Source: Pycnococcus provasolii (Eukaryota; Chlorophyta; Pseudoscourfieldiophyceae; Pseudoscourfieldiales). Taken from it: 64,000 nt of DNA. The DNA lies in contig CP150570.1 of NCBI GenBank assembly GCA_049487715.1, positions 434,001-498,000 on the forward strand, in the 5' to 3' direction. Under the pieces are notes generated by a model. The model had not been told where the DNA came from and made no database searches. It saw nothing but the letters and a program-made list of their open reading frames with translations. This document shows, piece by piece, positions 1 through 8,317 of this stretch. Within the stretch, counting starts at the first letter, position 1; each line of letters begins with the position of its first letter. A program made the translations under genes and the position numbers.

Positions 1-609
1 ATGGTATCGTTCAGCTCATCATCATCATCCATGTCGTCTCGTTCGTCGTCGGCGGCGCCATCAGGGTCGGCGTCGTCGTCGGCATCGTCTCAGCGGTCAT
101 CTCGGTCTCGCTCTAGTGGCCCGTCTACTCGTGATATTCTCGTGATGTCCCTGGGAGTTTCTGGTGTGGTGTTTCTATACAAGAAGCGAAATTCGCTCAT
201 GAAGTGGTTCGAAGGTAAAATGGGGAAATCTGGGGCTGGGTCGTCGTCATCTGGCGCGTCAGCGGGTGGTCGTTCGGCATTCGCGTTTCCGAAAGGCGAT
301 GCATCAGCAGGGACGGCGTCACCACAGGGGGGTGTTCCCGCGCCGGCGACGCAGCGTATGGCAGGAGGACGGCGCGTCAACAACAAAAAGTCTGCAGCTT
401 CCAAAAAGGCACGCGCGACGGCACGAGAGGCAAAACGCGCAGAGCAGGAGAGAAAGGCGGACGAGGAGACGAAGGCGGCAAAGGCCACCAAGGAGGAACG
501 CGAATTGAACAAAAAAATCAACAACATGGCGGACTGGGAGAAGACATTCACCACAAAGTCTGAATACAAAATGGATGCAAGGCTTGGACGACCAGAGCGT
601 CAGCCATAA
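1..609 (+). CDS. Small Ser-rich protein with one possible membrane segment; may be 5' partial
   Basis: The frame opens with ATG at the first base of the window and reads 202 residues, so the true start may lie upstream. Residues 1-42 are almost entirely Ser/Ala/Arg. A hydrophobic stretch at about 45-61 (DILVMSLGVSGVVFLY) is followed by KKR and could be a single membrane anchor. The rest is low complexity: Gly/Ser-rich, then a Lys/Glu/Ala-rich, probably helical segment (about 125-170), ending in an ordinary-looking tail with the motif ADWEKTF. I recognise no family. It is convergent with PEX7, about 75 bp away. A membrane-anchored charged protein is possible, but no function can be assigned. 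Confidence 0.6.
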   Translation: MVSFSSSSSSMSSRSSSAAPSGSASSSASSQRSSRSRSSGPSTRDILVMSLGVSGVVFLYKKRNSLMKWFEGKMGKSGAGSSSSGASAGGRSAFAFPKGDASAGTASPQGGVPAPATQRMAGGRRVNNKKSAASKKARATAREAKRAEQERKADEETKAAKATKEERELNKKINNMADWEKTFTTKSEYKMDARLGRPERQP

Positions 610-683
610 GCAAATCGTGTGCGTTTCTTTTTGTGTGTGTGTGTGTCAAATATAATGCTTTTTTTTTTCTTCTCTACTCTATT

Positions 684-1754
684 CTACCGCATAGTCGTCG
701 GTGACGGCCCGTCGATTGTGTAGAAGTGGCACACCTCGTCCCAGCCGCAGCTCGCAATGAATCCTTCGCGCAGCGGACTGATGTCAATGCCCACGCAGAA
801 CTCCGAGTGTAAGCCGTCCCAAACGCGCATGCAGCTGTTCTCTGTCTCAACGCGCGTGTCCCACAGCCGAACCGTCATGTCGTACGAACAGCTCAGCATG
901 CGCGCCTCGCTGTGTGGGTCGAAGCAGACGCGGCGAATTGCGTAGTGATGGCCGTGAAGCTGACTGACGGGTGCCTCGGGACGTCGCACGTCCCACAGCC
1001 CAATCGTCTTGTCGACGTTACCCGTCGCAAAGACGCAGTCCGCGTACTTGTTCCAGTCCACGGAGAGAACCTCGCTTCGACTTGCGCGCACAGTCAGAAC
1101 GCTGTGAGGCTGCCTGGTATCCCACACCTTGACGGTTCCATCTCCACTCGCGCTTGCAAAGACGTCCTTGTGCGCGGCATTCCACGCCGCGGCGTACACG
1201 CAGTACGTGTGCTCGTCGAACGACCTTATGGGTGCGCCACCAGGAGCGGCGCCACCGCCAGACATGGGAGGTGCTGGCGGACCATTTACGCTCCACAGCT
1301 TGAGGCTGTCGTCCCACGACGCGGAGACGAAGCAGTCTCTGCTGACGAGGTTCCACGACACGGCGTGCACTTCGTGCCTGTGTCCCTCGAAGCTCCTCAG
1401 AGGGTTCGCGTGCGGCGGCGCCGCCACGTTCCAGACTTTCACGGAGCCGTCACCGCATGCTGAGATGAGAACGTGTTCATTTTCTTCGGACCATGCGCAG
1501 TCGTAGATTCCATCCGCGGTATCGAACGCCGCGACGTCGACGCATGACGACATGGATGCGCCAGGTACACCAGCAGCAGCACCCCCCATCATGGGAGGTG
1601 CTCCTGGACCTCCTGGAATTAAGTCAACAACGTGTTGTCTTCCGTTTCCGATGATACCAAAGTTCTGCGACGTGGCGATGGCGACTCTGTCTGGGAAAAA
1701 CGGACTGAACTTCACCGCGTAGCCGTTGAACGACGTCTTGTAGTAGCTCGGCAT
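684..1754 (-). CDS. PEX7: Peroxin-7, PTS2 import receptor (WD40 protein)
   Basis: 356 residues, slightly longer than the roughly 320 usual for PEX7. PEX7 is the soluble receptor that binds N-terminal PTS2 signals and brings matrix proteins to the peroxisome together with PEX5. The N-terminus has the family hallmark GYAVKFSPFFPDRVAIATSQ followed by FGIIGNG. Repeated WD40 units follow, for example SACGDGSVKVWN, SASWDDSLKLWS, SASGDGTVKVWD and CSYDMTVRLWD, spread over about residues 80-340. The ATG at 1752-1754 is the first in frame. Pro/Gly-rich loops (for example residues 48-64 and around 160-175) are extra compared with animal PEX7. The gene is divergent from the longin-domain gene across a spacer holding a telomere-like array. 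Identification is by recognised family motifs. Confidence 0.9.
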   Translation of the reverse strand: MPSYYKTSFNGYAVKFSPFFPDRVAIATSQNFGIIGNGRQHVVDLIPGGPGAPPMMGGAAAGVPGASMSSCVDVAAFDTADGIYDCAWSEENEHVLISACGDGSVKVWNVAAPPHANPLRSFEGHRHEVHAVSWNLVSRDCFVSASWDDSLKLWSVNGPPAPPMSGGGAAPGGAPIRSFDEHTYCVYAAAWNAAHKDVFASASGDGTVKVWDTRQPHSVLTVRASRSEVLSVDWNKYADCVFATGNVDKTIGLWDVRRPEAPVSQLHGHHYAIRRVCFDPHSEARMLSCSYDMTVRLWDTRVETENSCMRVWDGLHSEFCVGIDISPLREGFIASCGWDEVCHFYTIDGPSPTTMR

Positions 1755-1880
1755 GATATGATAGGATAGGTGAGTGCGATGGACGAAGATACGAAACTCG
1801 CGAGAAATCCGGGCTTGGAGCGACTTTCCCCCGTGGCAGAGATCTGATTAGAGCCTGTGGACCAGAGGAGGCGGCGAGGC

Positions 1881-2097
1881 GGTTAGGGTTAGGGTTAGTG
1901 GGTTAGTGGGTTAGGGTTAGTGGGTTAGCGGGTTAGGGTTCGGGTTAGTGGGTTAGTGGGTTAGTGGGTTAGGGGGTTAGGGGTTAGGGTTACTGGGTTA
2001 GGGTTAGTGGGTTAGGGGGTTAGGGGGTTAGGGTTACGGGTTAGTGGGTTAGTGGGTTAGTGGGTTCGGGTTAGGGTTATTATTGGGTTCGGGTTAT
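1881..2097 (+). repeat. Telomere-like TTAGGG/TTAGTGGG array (interstitial)
   Basis: About 215 bases of degenerate tandem units alternating TTAGGG with TTAGTGGG, TTAGCGGG and GGGTTCGGG variants, all in one orientation. The array lies inside the divergent spacer (1755-2187) between PEX7 and the longin-domain gene, so it is interstitial rather than a chromosome end in this window. It may represent an old telomere scar or an expanded promoter telo-box. Confidence 0.9.
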
Positions 2098-2187
2098 CAA
2101 TTTGGTTCGTCGGTCGCGTATTCTTCCTTTCCCCTGGGCCGGGGTGGTCATTTTTAATCATTTTTTGAGGAGCTCCTTCCCATATAC

Positions 2188-2826
2188 ATGGCGTCTTCGT
2201 CATCCATGGCGTCAGCTCCTCCTCCCTCTTCGTGTTCTTCGTCTTCCCCTTCCCCTCTCCCTCTCCCTGCCGTGCTCCGTGGACCGGTCGGGTACTTACT
2301 ATTAGCTTCCGCAGCGGGAGGTGTGCTTCTCGACCGCGTGTACGCTGGTGCGCAACCGAAGTCCGTGCTGACCGAATCCAATAACGACGTGAACGGAACT
2401 CGCACACGCGCTCTGTGGCGATCTTCCGTGTGGGCATCCGTCGCACCTGCACTAGCGACTGCACACGACGAAGAAGCTGTGGTCGCACGCGTGCTCGCAC
2501 CGCCGGATGGCGCTTCAGGGGAAACAGGCTTCGACGCGCTGGAAAGCACCGGAGACGTCATGCCGCTCTGGAGCGTCGTGGCGATGCGTCTGGACGGCGT
2601 CGCGCTCATCGCCGCGGGACCGGAGCCAGGCACGGAGCTGTTCTTGGAGGATGCGTTGCGTGCGCTGGGCAAGCTTTTGCGTTCGTTTTTCCCCAAGCGA
2701 GTCACGGAGACGGAGTTGGCGCAGAACTACACGAAGCTGTGCGTAGTCGTTGACGAGGCGATACTAGAGGGTCACGTCGACACCACGGACGCCGAGCGCG
2801 TGAGGCGAAGCATGAAGATGAAGTAA
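2188..2826 (+). CDS. Stand-alone adaptin small/medium-chain N-terminal (longin) domain protein
   Basis: 212 residues from the ATG at 2188. After a Ser/Pro-rich leader (1-28), the segment GYLLLASAAGGVLLDRVYAG resembles the first beta hairpin of AP mu/sigma and zeta-COP longin domains. Later, GVALIAAGPEPGTELFLEDALRAL, then NYTKLCVVVDEAILEGHVDTT, matches the family pattern of a beta strand, a long helix, and N-[FY]-x(2,3)-hydrophobic-[YV]-x-x-x-D-E. Such proteins are subunits of coat complexes (AP-1 to AP-5, COPI, TSET). The length excludes a full mu chain (about 430 residues), because there is no mu homology domain. It could be a sigma-type subunit, a zeta-COP, or a TSET subunit. The family call is inference from motif spacing. 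Confidence 0.5.
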   Translation: MASSSSMASAPPPSSCSSSSPSPLPLPAVLRGPVGYLLLASAAGGVLLDRVYAGAQPKSVLTESNNDVNGTRTRALWRSSVWASVAPALATAHDEEAVVARVLAPPDGASGETGFDALESTGDVMPLWSVVAMRLDGVALIAAGPEPGTELFLEDALRALGKLLRSFFPKRVTETELAQNYTKLCVVVDEAILEGHVDTTDAERVRRSMKMK

Positions 2827-3130
2827 GTGAATCACCCGTGGACACATGCATGTGTCACATGTCTATGTAGTAAGAAACGAAACCAGTTGTATGTCAAAAA
2901 CATGAAAAAACGCCCTACTCCAAGCCCGAACAAAGCCCGAATGGCGAAATCAAGAGTTAGGGGTTTCAGTTAGGGGTTACACAGTAACACAGCCACACAG
3001 TGACACAGGGTAATTCGTTTCGGGGTTTAGGAAGTCCGTTCCCTTTTGGGAGGAGGTGTTGTGGTTGAATGTGAAGGTTCGTCTTGGCAAGGTTCGTGAG
3101 CATCCTGGTGAGCAGCAGCGCCACTCGCGT
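2827..3130. promoter_or_regulatory. Intergenic spacer with AGGGGTT motifs upstream of the AN1 gene
   Basis: 304 bases between two same-strand genes. The only structure I see is a cluster of TTAGGGGTT/CGGGGTTT motifs at about 2957-3030 (for example GTTAGGGGTTTCAGTTAGGG), the same motif class that recurs in most spacers here. Promoter function is inferred. Confidence 0.4.
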
Positions 3131-4012
3131 ATGAGGCTTGCTCACGATGGCACGCCTCTCTTTCCCAACCTCGGTGTGCACTGCTCCTACCCCTCGTGCG
3201 CACAGTTAGACTTCCTTCCGTTCCGATGCTCGCAATGCGAAAAAGTGTACTGCCTCGACCACCGCACATGTGACGCGCACGAATGTACAGCAGCCTCATC
3301 CTCGTCCTCGTCGGCGGCGGGGGGATTTGTCGTCGTGTGCCCCATCTGTGCAGCGGCCGTCCCGCTCGCGTCGACGCAAGACGACGCCAACCTAGCGTGG
3401 GAAAGACACAGGACGAGCGGCGCGTGTGACGAGGCGAACTATGCAAGAGTGCACAAGAAACCTGTGTGTCCTGCGCCGGGGTGCAGACAGAAACTTAACC
3501 TATCTAACAAAGTTGTCTGCAAAAACTGCGGCATCGCGACGTGCTTGAAGCACAGATTTCCCGAAGACCACAAATGCACGAAAAGGCGTGCGGGTGGTGG
3601 AGGAGCAGGCGTGCTGTCGGCGCTAAATCCGAGCGGGTGGGCAGCGCAGATGCGTGCTGCGTCGAAGCCGTCTGCTTCCACTGCACGCCCACCACGCACC
3701 AATCCGCCGCCTGCAAGAACAACGCGTTCCGGTGGTTCGGAGGTTTGCCCACAGTGTGGAAGTCACTTCCCGAACGTCGCGGCGCTGATTGCGCACGTCG
3801 AGTCGGCGCACCCGAACGGCGTTGCGCAGAGCGCATCCTCGCTCAGGGAGGTGTGTCCCCAGTGCGGCGCACGCTTCGCGGACGTCGCGGCGCTGATTGC
3901 GCACGCAGAGGCTGCGCACACCTCGAACAACAACAACAACAACAACAACTCGAGGGCACGGAGGTCAGCAGGTAACTCAGGCTCGTCGTCGTCGTCGTGC
4001 ATTTTATGCTAG
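3131..4012 (+). CDS. AN1-type/C2H2 zinc-finger stress-associated protein with CaaX-like C-terminus
   Basis: 293 residues. The ATG at 3131 is chosen because the frame extends upstream only via GTG. The N-terminus MRLAHDGTPLFPNLGVHC resembles the start of ZFAND2/plant SAP11-type proteins. Two AN1 fingers follow: CSYPSCAQLDFLPFRCSQC...YCLDH and CPAPGCRQKLNLSNKVVC...CLKH. Two near-identical C2H2 fingers (EVCPQCGSHFPNVAALIAH and EVCPQCGARFADVAALIAH) lie near the C-terminus. A poly-Asn tract follows and the protein ends in CILC, a possible CaaX prenylation box. ZFAND2-type proteins act with the proteasome and p97 in proteotoxic stress. The 2 AN1 + 2 C2H2 order matches plant SAP11/SAP13. Confidence 0.85.
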   Translation: MRLAHDGTPLFPNLGVHCSYPSCAQLDFLPFRCSQCEKVYCLDHRTCDAHECTAASSSSSSAAGGFVVVCPICAAAVPLASTQDDANLAWERHRTSGACDEANYARVHKKPVCPAPGCRQKLNLSNKVVCKNCGIATCLKHRFPEDHKCTKRRAGGGGAGVLSALNPSGWAAQMRAASKPSASTARPPRTNPPPARTTRSGGSEVCPQCGSHFPNVAALIAHVESAHPNGVAQSASSLREVCPQCGARFADVAALIAHAEAAHTSNNNNNNNNSRARRSAGNSGSSSSSCILC

Positions 4013-4171
4013 TTGTTTGTTGGTAATTGTTTGCAATACAAGGTGGTACCATTATGTTATTTGTTTGAAGGTGTAACTCTACAAGATGTCGTCAACTGAA
4101 TCGTCATCCTTCCTCTAATCGTCATCCTCCCACCAAAAGAAAAACAACAAATCAGAAGAGCAACACGTCGA

Positions 4172-7100
4172 TCACGACGTCCCCAGTGCGTCGCCTAGCA
4201 CGCACGCCACGCCGATCTCCTCCAGCTGGCGCGCGAACGTCTCGGCGTCAGCACGAACGTACGGCGGCGTGCCTTCCATGGGATAGCGCCAACCGAGCGC
4301 GTCGTACTTGTGTCGGCCAAAATCGTGGTACGGAAGCAACTCCACCTCGTCGAAGCACGTGCGCAGTGAGCGACAAAACGCGGCCAGACGCTCGAGCTGC
4401 TCCTGCGTGTCCGTCAAGCCATTCAGCAACACCCAACGAACCGTGACGCGGATCTCGGGATATGAACCCACGAGGTGGCTCACAAAACGACGCAGCACAG
4501 GACCGCCATCCACACCAACTAAATGCTTGTATGCGTCGTCGTCGAAAATTTTGGGACAAAGCAAAACGTGAGTCGTGTGCGGTAAGACGACGTCCCAGCT
4601 CACGGGTGAACCGCTCACCGCGGTATCAAGCGCGGTGGTTAAGCCAAGCAAGCGTGCACGCCGGAAAATCGCGGCGGCAAAACCGGGCTGGACGAGTGGG
4701 TCACCGCCGCTGAGAGTGATGCCTCCATTGTTCGGGCGCATGAACGAAAGGTATGGGAGAAGAACTTTCTGCTCGATGTCCACGTCAGACATCGTGAGCT
4801 CGGTAGGTAGGCGACTCGGGTTGCTGTAAATCGCCAACGCGTCAGGATTGGAGCAAAACTTGCAGCGCCGGGTACAACCTTGAAGGAATATCACGGCGCG
4901 AATGCCTGGACCATCAGTCGTCGTAAACGTCTCAATCGAGTGCACGACACCTAGCACAGAGCCGGATGGCACGTTGCTTGCCAACCTCTCTGCCATTTCT
5001 AACATCAGCTCGCGATGCTCCCCCTCACGATAGCGCTTCTGGAAGGTGGCGAGCGCCTCGCCGTCATCACCCGGCGGATTGCACATGCAGGAATTGACAT
5101 TCAATTCCTCAATATCGGCAACGCCAACCGGTGAGGCTGCTGCTGCTGCTGCTGCTGCTGATGGATTCCCCGCGCCGCCGCCGCCGCCGCCGCCGTCGTC
5201 GTTCATCACTGTCATCAGGTCTTTCTCGACGCTCAGCCTCTCCGCCGCGAGCAGCTCGTGTCGGCTCTTCACGGACATTTCGCCGAGCACGTTGCTGGAC
5301 ACGGATGTCTTTGCCACCGCTCCACTCCCGCTCTCATGAAATGTACGAATCAGAAATTCATCCTTCTGCTCATCCGTCAGCGTGTTGAACCGCACAGCAT
5401 ATCCGCTCACTCGGACTGTGAGATTTGGGTACCGTTCCGGATGGAGCCTTGCATCCTCCAGAACGGAACGATTCAGTACATTAACATTGATGTGATGGCC
5501 GTTGGATTCAAAGTACCCGTCGAGGAGCGTCACCAAATTTGCTTCACGGCTCCCGGTGTTGGCGCGTCGTCCAAGTGCAGAGGGCACCAAGCAAAAGGTG
5601 TTGGAAATGCCATCCAAGCAGCAGGCGATGTATGGAAGCTTCGACACGCTCATCAGCGAGGACAGCACGCCCGTTCGATCTCGTTCGTGCATTGGATTTG
5701 CACCTGGAGCAAACGGTTCGCCAGCCTTGCGTCCATCTGGAGTTGCAGAAGTGGCCTTGCCATACACAATGTTGCTTGTAATTGTCAAGATCGAGAGCGT
5801 CGGCGTCGCGTGCCGGTACATTCGGTCCTTGTGCAACGCCAGCGCTTCCATGAATCGGCTGACAACTTCCACAGCAATGTCATCAACGCGCGCGTCGTTA
5901 TTTCCAAACGTGGGGAAATCACCGGCGACAGTGAAGTCATCCGTCAGGCCGGTGGTGTGACTTCGTGTGACAAACACACCAGCATGTTTGATTGCGCTCA
6001 GCGAATCCGCCACGACACTCAAACCGGCAATTCCAAAAGCCATGAAGCGTCCAACAGAAGTGTCATGAAATGCCATCTCAAGAGATTCGTAGTACGCCTC
6101 GTCGTGCGCACTGTGGATAGCACACATAGCGTCGACATATACCCTTGCCACGAAAGGCATGGCAACGTCGAAGAAAAGGTGGTGAACCACATCGTACGAA
6201 AGCGGCTCATCATGAGACGACGACTCTGCGAGCGCCACGGCTTCCGGATGCTCCGCGAGCTCTGGACACAGCGTGGCATTTCCAACCTCGTCGCGTCCAG
6301 CATTCAACGCCAAGAGAAGCGTCTTTGCTAGATTGCAGCGTGCACCGAAAAACTGCATGTCCTTTCCGGTTCGCATCGCGGATACACAGCATGCGATCGA
6401 GTAGTCGGACTCGAATCCCGCCTTGCGCATGAGGTCGTCGTTTTCGTATTGGATCGAACTGCTTGCGATGCTCACAGAAGCGGAGTATTGCTTGAACGTC
6501 GTTGGCAAATGCGACGACCACAGAATCGTGATGTTCGGTTCGGGTGCGGGTCCCAATTTCGTGAGTGTGTGCACGATGCGAAACGCCGTCTTTGTTACGA
6601 GTGGCACGCCGCTTGGCAAGCAACCGCCGATCGCCATGGTCGCCCAGACGGGATCTCCCGCAAACAGCGCGTTGTAATCCGGTGTTCGCAGGTGTCGGAT
6701 CATTCGCAATTTCAAGATGAGTGCATCGATTACCTCTTGTATGGACTCCTCCGTTGCTGTGCCGTTTGCCAAATCACGCTCGGCGTAGTTGTCGAAGAAT
6801 GCGTCGACGCGCCCGAACGACATCGCGGCACCATCTTGTTCCTTGATCGCGGCGAGGTACGCCAAGTACGTCCACTGCACAGCCTCATGAAAGCTTGTAG
6901 CTGGCATTCGCATGTTCACGCCGTAGCTGTCAGCCATCATTTCTAGCTCTTTCAGCGCATTGATTTGTGCAGATACCTCACCTCGTAAGCGCAGCGTCTC
7001 CTGATCCGGTGGACTGTTGTCGTGAGGCGCGACGGCAGAGCAGAGTTGCTTGTAGTCGATTTGTTTCCGACGGATCAATTCCGTGGTTCCGTACAGAGCG

Positions 7101-7669
7101 GCACGTCGGTAATCGCCGATGATACGCCCGCGGCTGTACGCATCGGGAAGTCCTGTCAAGAGATGCGCATGACGTGCCTTGCGCGTTTCCTCCGAGTACC
7201 TCATGAACACGAGATCGTTGAGCGTGGTGGCGTGCTTTGTGAACGTCTCCGCCATCGCGGCGTCAGGCTTGTAGCCGTAGCTTTTTAGGGCGGATTTCAC
7301 GCAACGAAATCCTCCGCGAGGTTTCACCAATCTTTTTAGTGGCGCATCTGCTTGCAGTCCGACGATGACATCCTCAGATGGAGAAAGTAGGTATCCAGGC
7401 CGATGGCTCGTGATTGAGCTTGGTGTGACGGTGTCGACATCCAGCACACCACCTCGTTTCGTTTCCTCGTCCATGAGTGCTTGTAGTTTGTCCCAAGCGC
7501 GCTGAATGCGATCTGTCATGCAAGGGGCTAAGAAGTGAGATGAGCCGTCGTAGAAGGTGTAATTTTGAGCAATGAAGGCATCGACGGCGCAATCCCCCGG
7601 GAAGGAAGTGCGCAAGGGGAGACGGCTGCTGCTGCTTGTTGTAAGGCTTGTTGGACTTGGAGGCGCCAT
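4172..7669 (-). CDS. Bifunctional fusion: pyruvate formate-lyase + PFL-activating enzyme
   Basis: 1165 residues in one uninterrupted frame from the ATG at 7667-7669. Residues about 25-790 are a full pyruvate formate-lyase (pyruvate + CoA to acetyl-CoA + formate). The active-site Cys pair is in [14 protein letters not shown] (about 427/428), and the glycyl-radical loop [10 protein letters not shown] carries the Gly at about 756. A Gly-then-Ala-rich linker (about 825-846, encoded by GCC/GCT triplet runs) precedes a full radical-SAM activase (about 900-1165). This has [16 protein letters not shown] and the CxxxCxxC cluster motif CTRRCKFC (about 932/936/939), then [16 protein letters not shown] and [11 protein letters not shown]. 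The Ser/Thr/Arg-rich first 25 residues could target an organelle. In Chlamydomonas and bacteria these are separate proteins. Divergent from the acyl-CoA synthetase. Confidence 0.93.
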   Translation of the reverse strand: MAPPSPTSLTTSSSSRLPLRTSFPGDCAVDAFIAQNYTFYDGSSHFLAPCMTDRIQRAWDKLQALMDEETKRGGVLDVDTVTPSSITSHRPGYLLSPSEDVIVGLQADAPLKRLVKPRGGFRCVKSALKSYGYKPDAAMAETFTKHATTLNDLVFMRYSEETRKARHAHLLTGLPDAYSRGRIIGDYRRAALYGTTELIRRKQIDYKQLCSAVAPHDNSPPDQETLRLRGEVSAQINALKELEMMADSYGVNMRMPATSFHEAVQWTYLAYLAAIKEQDGAAMSFGRVDAFFDNYAERDLANGTATEESIQEVIDALILKLRMIRHLRTPDYNALFAGDPVWATMAIGGCLPSGVPLVTKTAFRIVHTLTKLGPAPEPNITILWSSHLPTTFKQYSASVSIASSSIQYENDDLMRKAGFESDYSIACCVSAMRTGKDMQFFGARCNLAKTLLLALNAGRDEVGNATLCPELAEHPEAVALAESSSHDEPLSYDVVHHLFFDVAMPFVARVYVDAMCAIHSAHDEAYYESLEMAFHDTSVGRFMAFGIAGLSVVADSLSAIKHAGVFVTRSHTTGLTDDFTVAGDFPTFGNNDARVDDIAVEVVSRFMEALALHKDRMYRHATPTLSILTITSNIVYGKATSATPDGRKAGEPFAPGANPMHERDRTGVLSSLMSVSKLPYIACCLDGISNTFCLVPSALGRRANTGSREANLVTLLDGYFESNGHHINVNVLNRSVLEDARLHPERYPNLTVRVSGYAVRFNTLTDEQKDEFLIRTFHESGSGAVAKTSVSSNVLGEMSVKSRHELLAAERLSVEKDLMTVMNDDGGGGGGGAGNPSAAAAAAAASPVGVADIEELNVNSCMCNPPGDDGEALATFQKRYREGEHRELMLEMAERLASNVPSGSVLGVVHSIETFTTTDGPGIRAVIFLQGCTRRCKFCSNPDALAIYSNPSRLPTELTMSDVDIEQKVLLPYLSFMRPNNGGITLSGGDPLVQPGFAAAIFRRARLLGLTTALDTAVSGSPVSWDVVLPHTTHVLLCPKIFDDDAYKHLVGVDGGPVLRRFVSHLVGSYPEIRVTVRWVLLNGLTDTQEQLERLAAFCRSLRTCFDEVELLPYHDFGRHKYDALGWRYPMEGTPPYVRADAETFARQLEEIGVACVLGDALGTS
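5131..5205 (+). repeat. GCT/GCC triplet runs encoding the PFL-activase linker
   Basis: A (GCT)n run and a (GCC)n run within about 75 bases. On the minus strand they encode poly-Ala and poly-Gly between the two enzyme domains. Such triplet runs are length-variable and form a flexible linker. Confidence 0.7.
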
Positions 7670-8317
7670 GATCAACACCAAGCGGAATGCCTCAAGTATT
7701 GGTCAAGGGGGTGATGGTGACGTGTGACGATCCTTCGAACGAGCAGGCATCTGCGGAGTAGATCTGACTAAGATCCCCTAACCCCCCGTAACCCTAACCC
7801 TAACCGATAGATGTTTCCGTCCCAAACCCTAGCAGCCGCCCTAATATCCATAAGGAGCACTGAGCCTCTTCTTCCCCCCCCCAGGGGCATCCTGGAGCGT
7901 CTTCCCCCCCCCCCCCCCCGAGAATAGACTTCTGCCTTCCCCCCGCTTGAGATTTTTCATCTCCCCCGAAACGTTTTCCCGACCAAATCTGTCGCCTGAA
8001 ATCGAAATTTCAGAATTTGTCGGATGACACATCAGATGATCGCATTTATTTGATTTCGATCTCCCGGGTTTCGGTTGTTGATTCCCTTCCCCCCTAATAA
8101 AAGCACGTGCCCTTTCAAGCCCTTCCTCGCCAAGCAGTCCCCTCCCCCCAGCCCGTTTTTTGCTTTCATTCGGAAAGAAACCGCTTGTCATTCTCCCCGC
8201 CTGCCTCATTTTATTCTCGCACTCAGCACCTGCCTGCCTGCTTACAAGTACATAGTTGATCACACACAGCTTTAAAGTATCTTCGTTTGTTTTTATTTGT
8301 CATTCGTCAATATCATC
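7670..8317. promoter_or_regulatory. Divergent spacer, PFL fusion / acyl-CoA synthetase
   Basis: 648 bases between two divergent starts. A telo-box-like run CCCCTAACCCCCCGTAACCCTAACCC lies at about 7777-7804, about 110 bases upstream of the PFL start. Two poly-C tracts (about 7877-7885 and 7905-7919) and pyrimidine-rich sequence lead into the synthetase 5' UTR. No supported ORF is present. Confidence 0.45.

Noticed and set aside
1881-2097. Possible chromosome end
   Set aside because: Genes continue on both sides at normal spacing, so the array is interstitial in this assembly.
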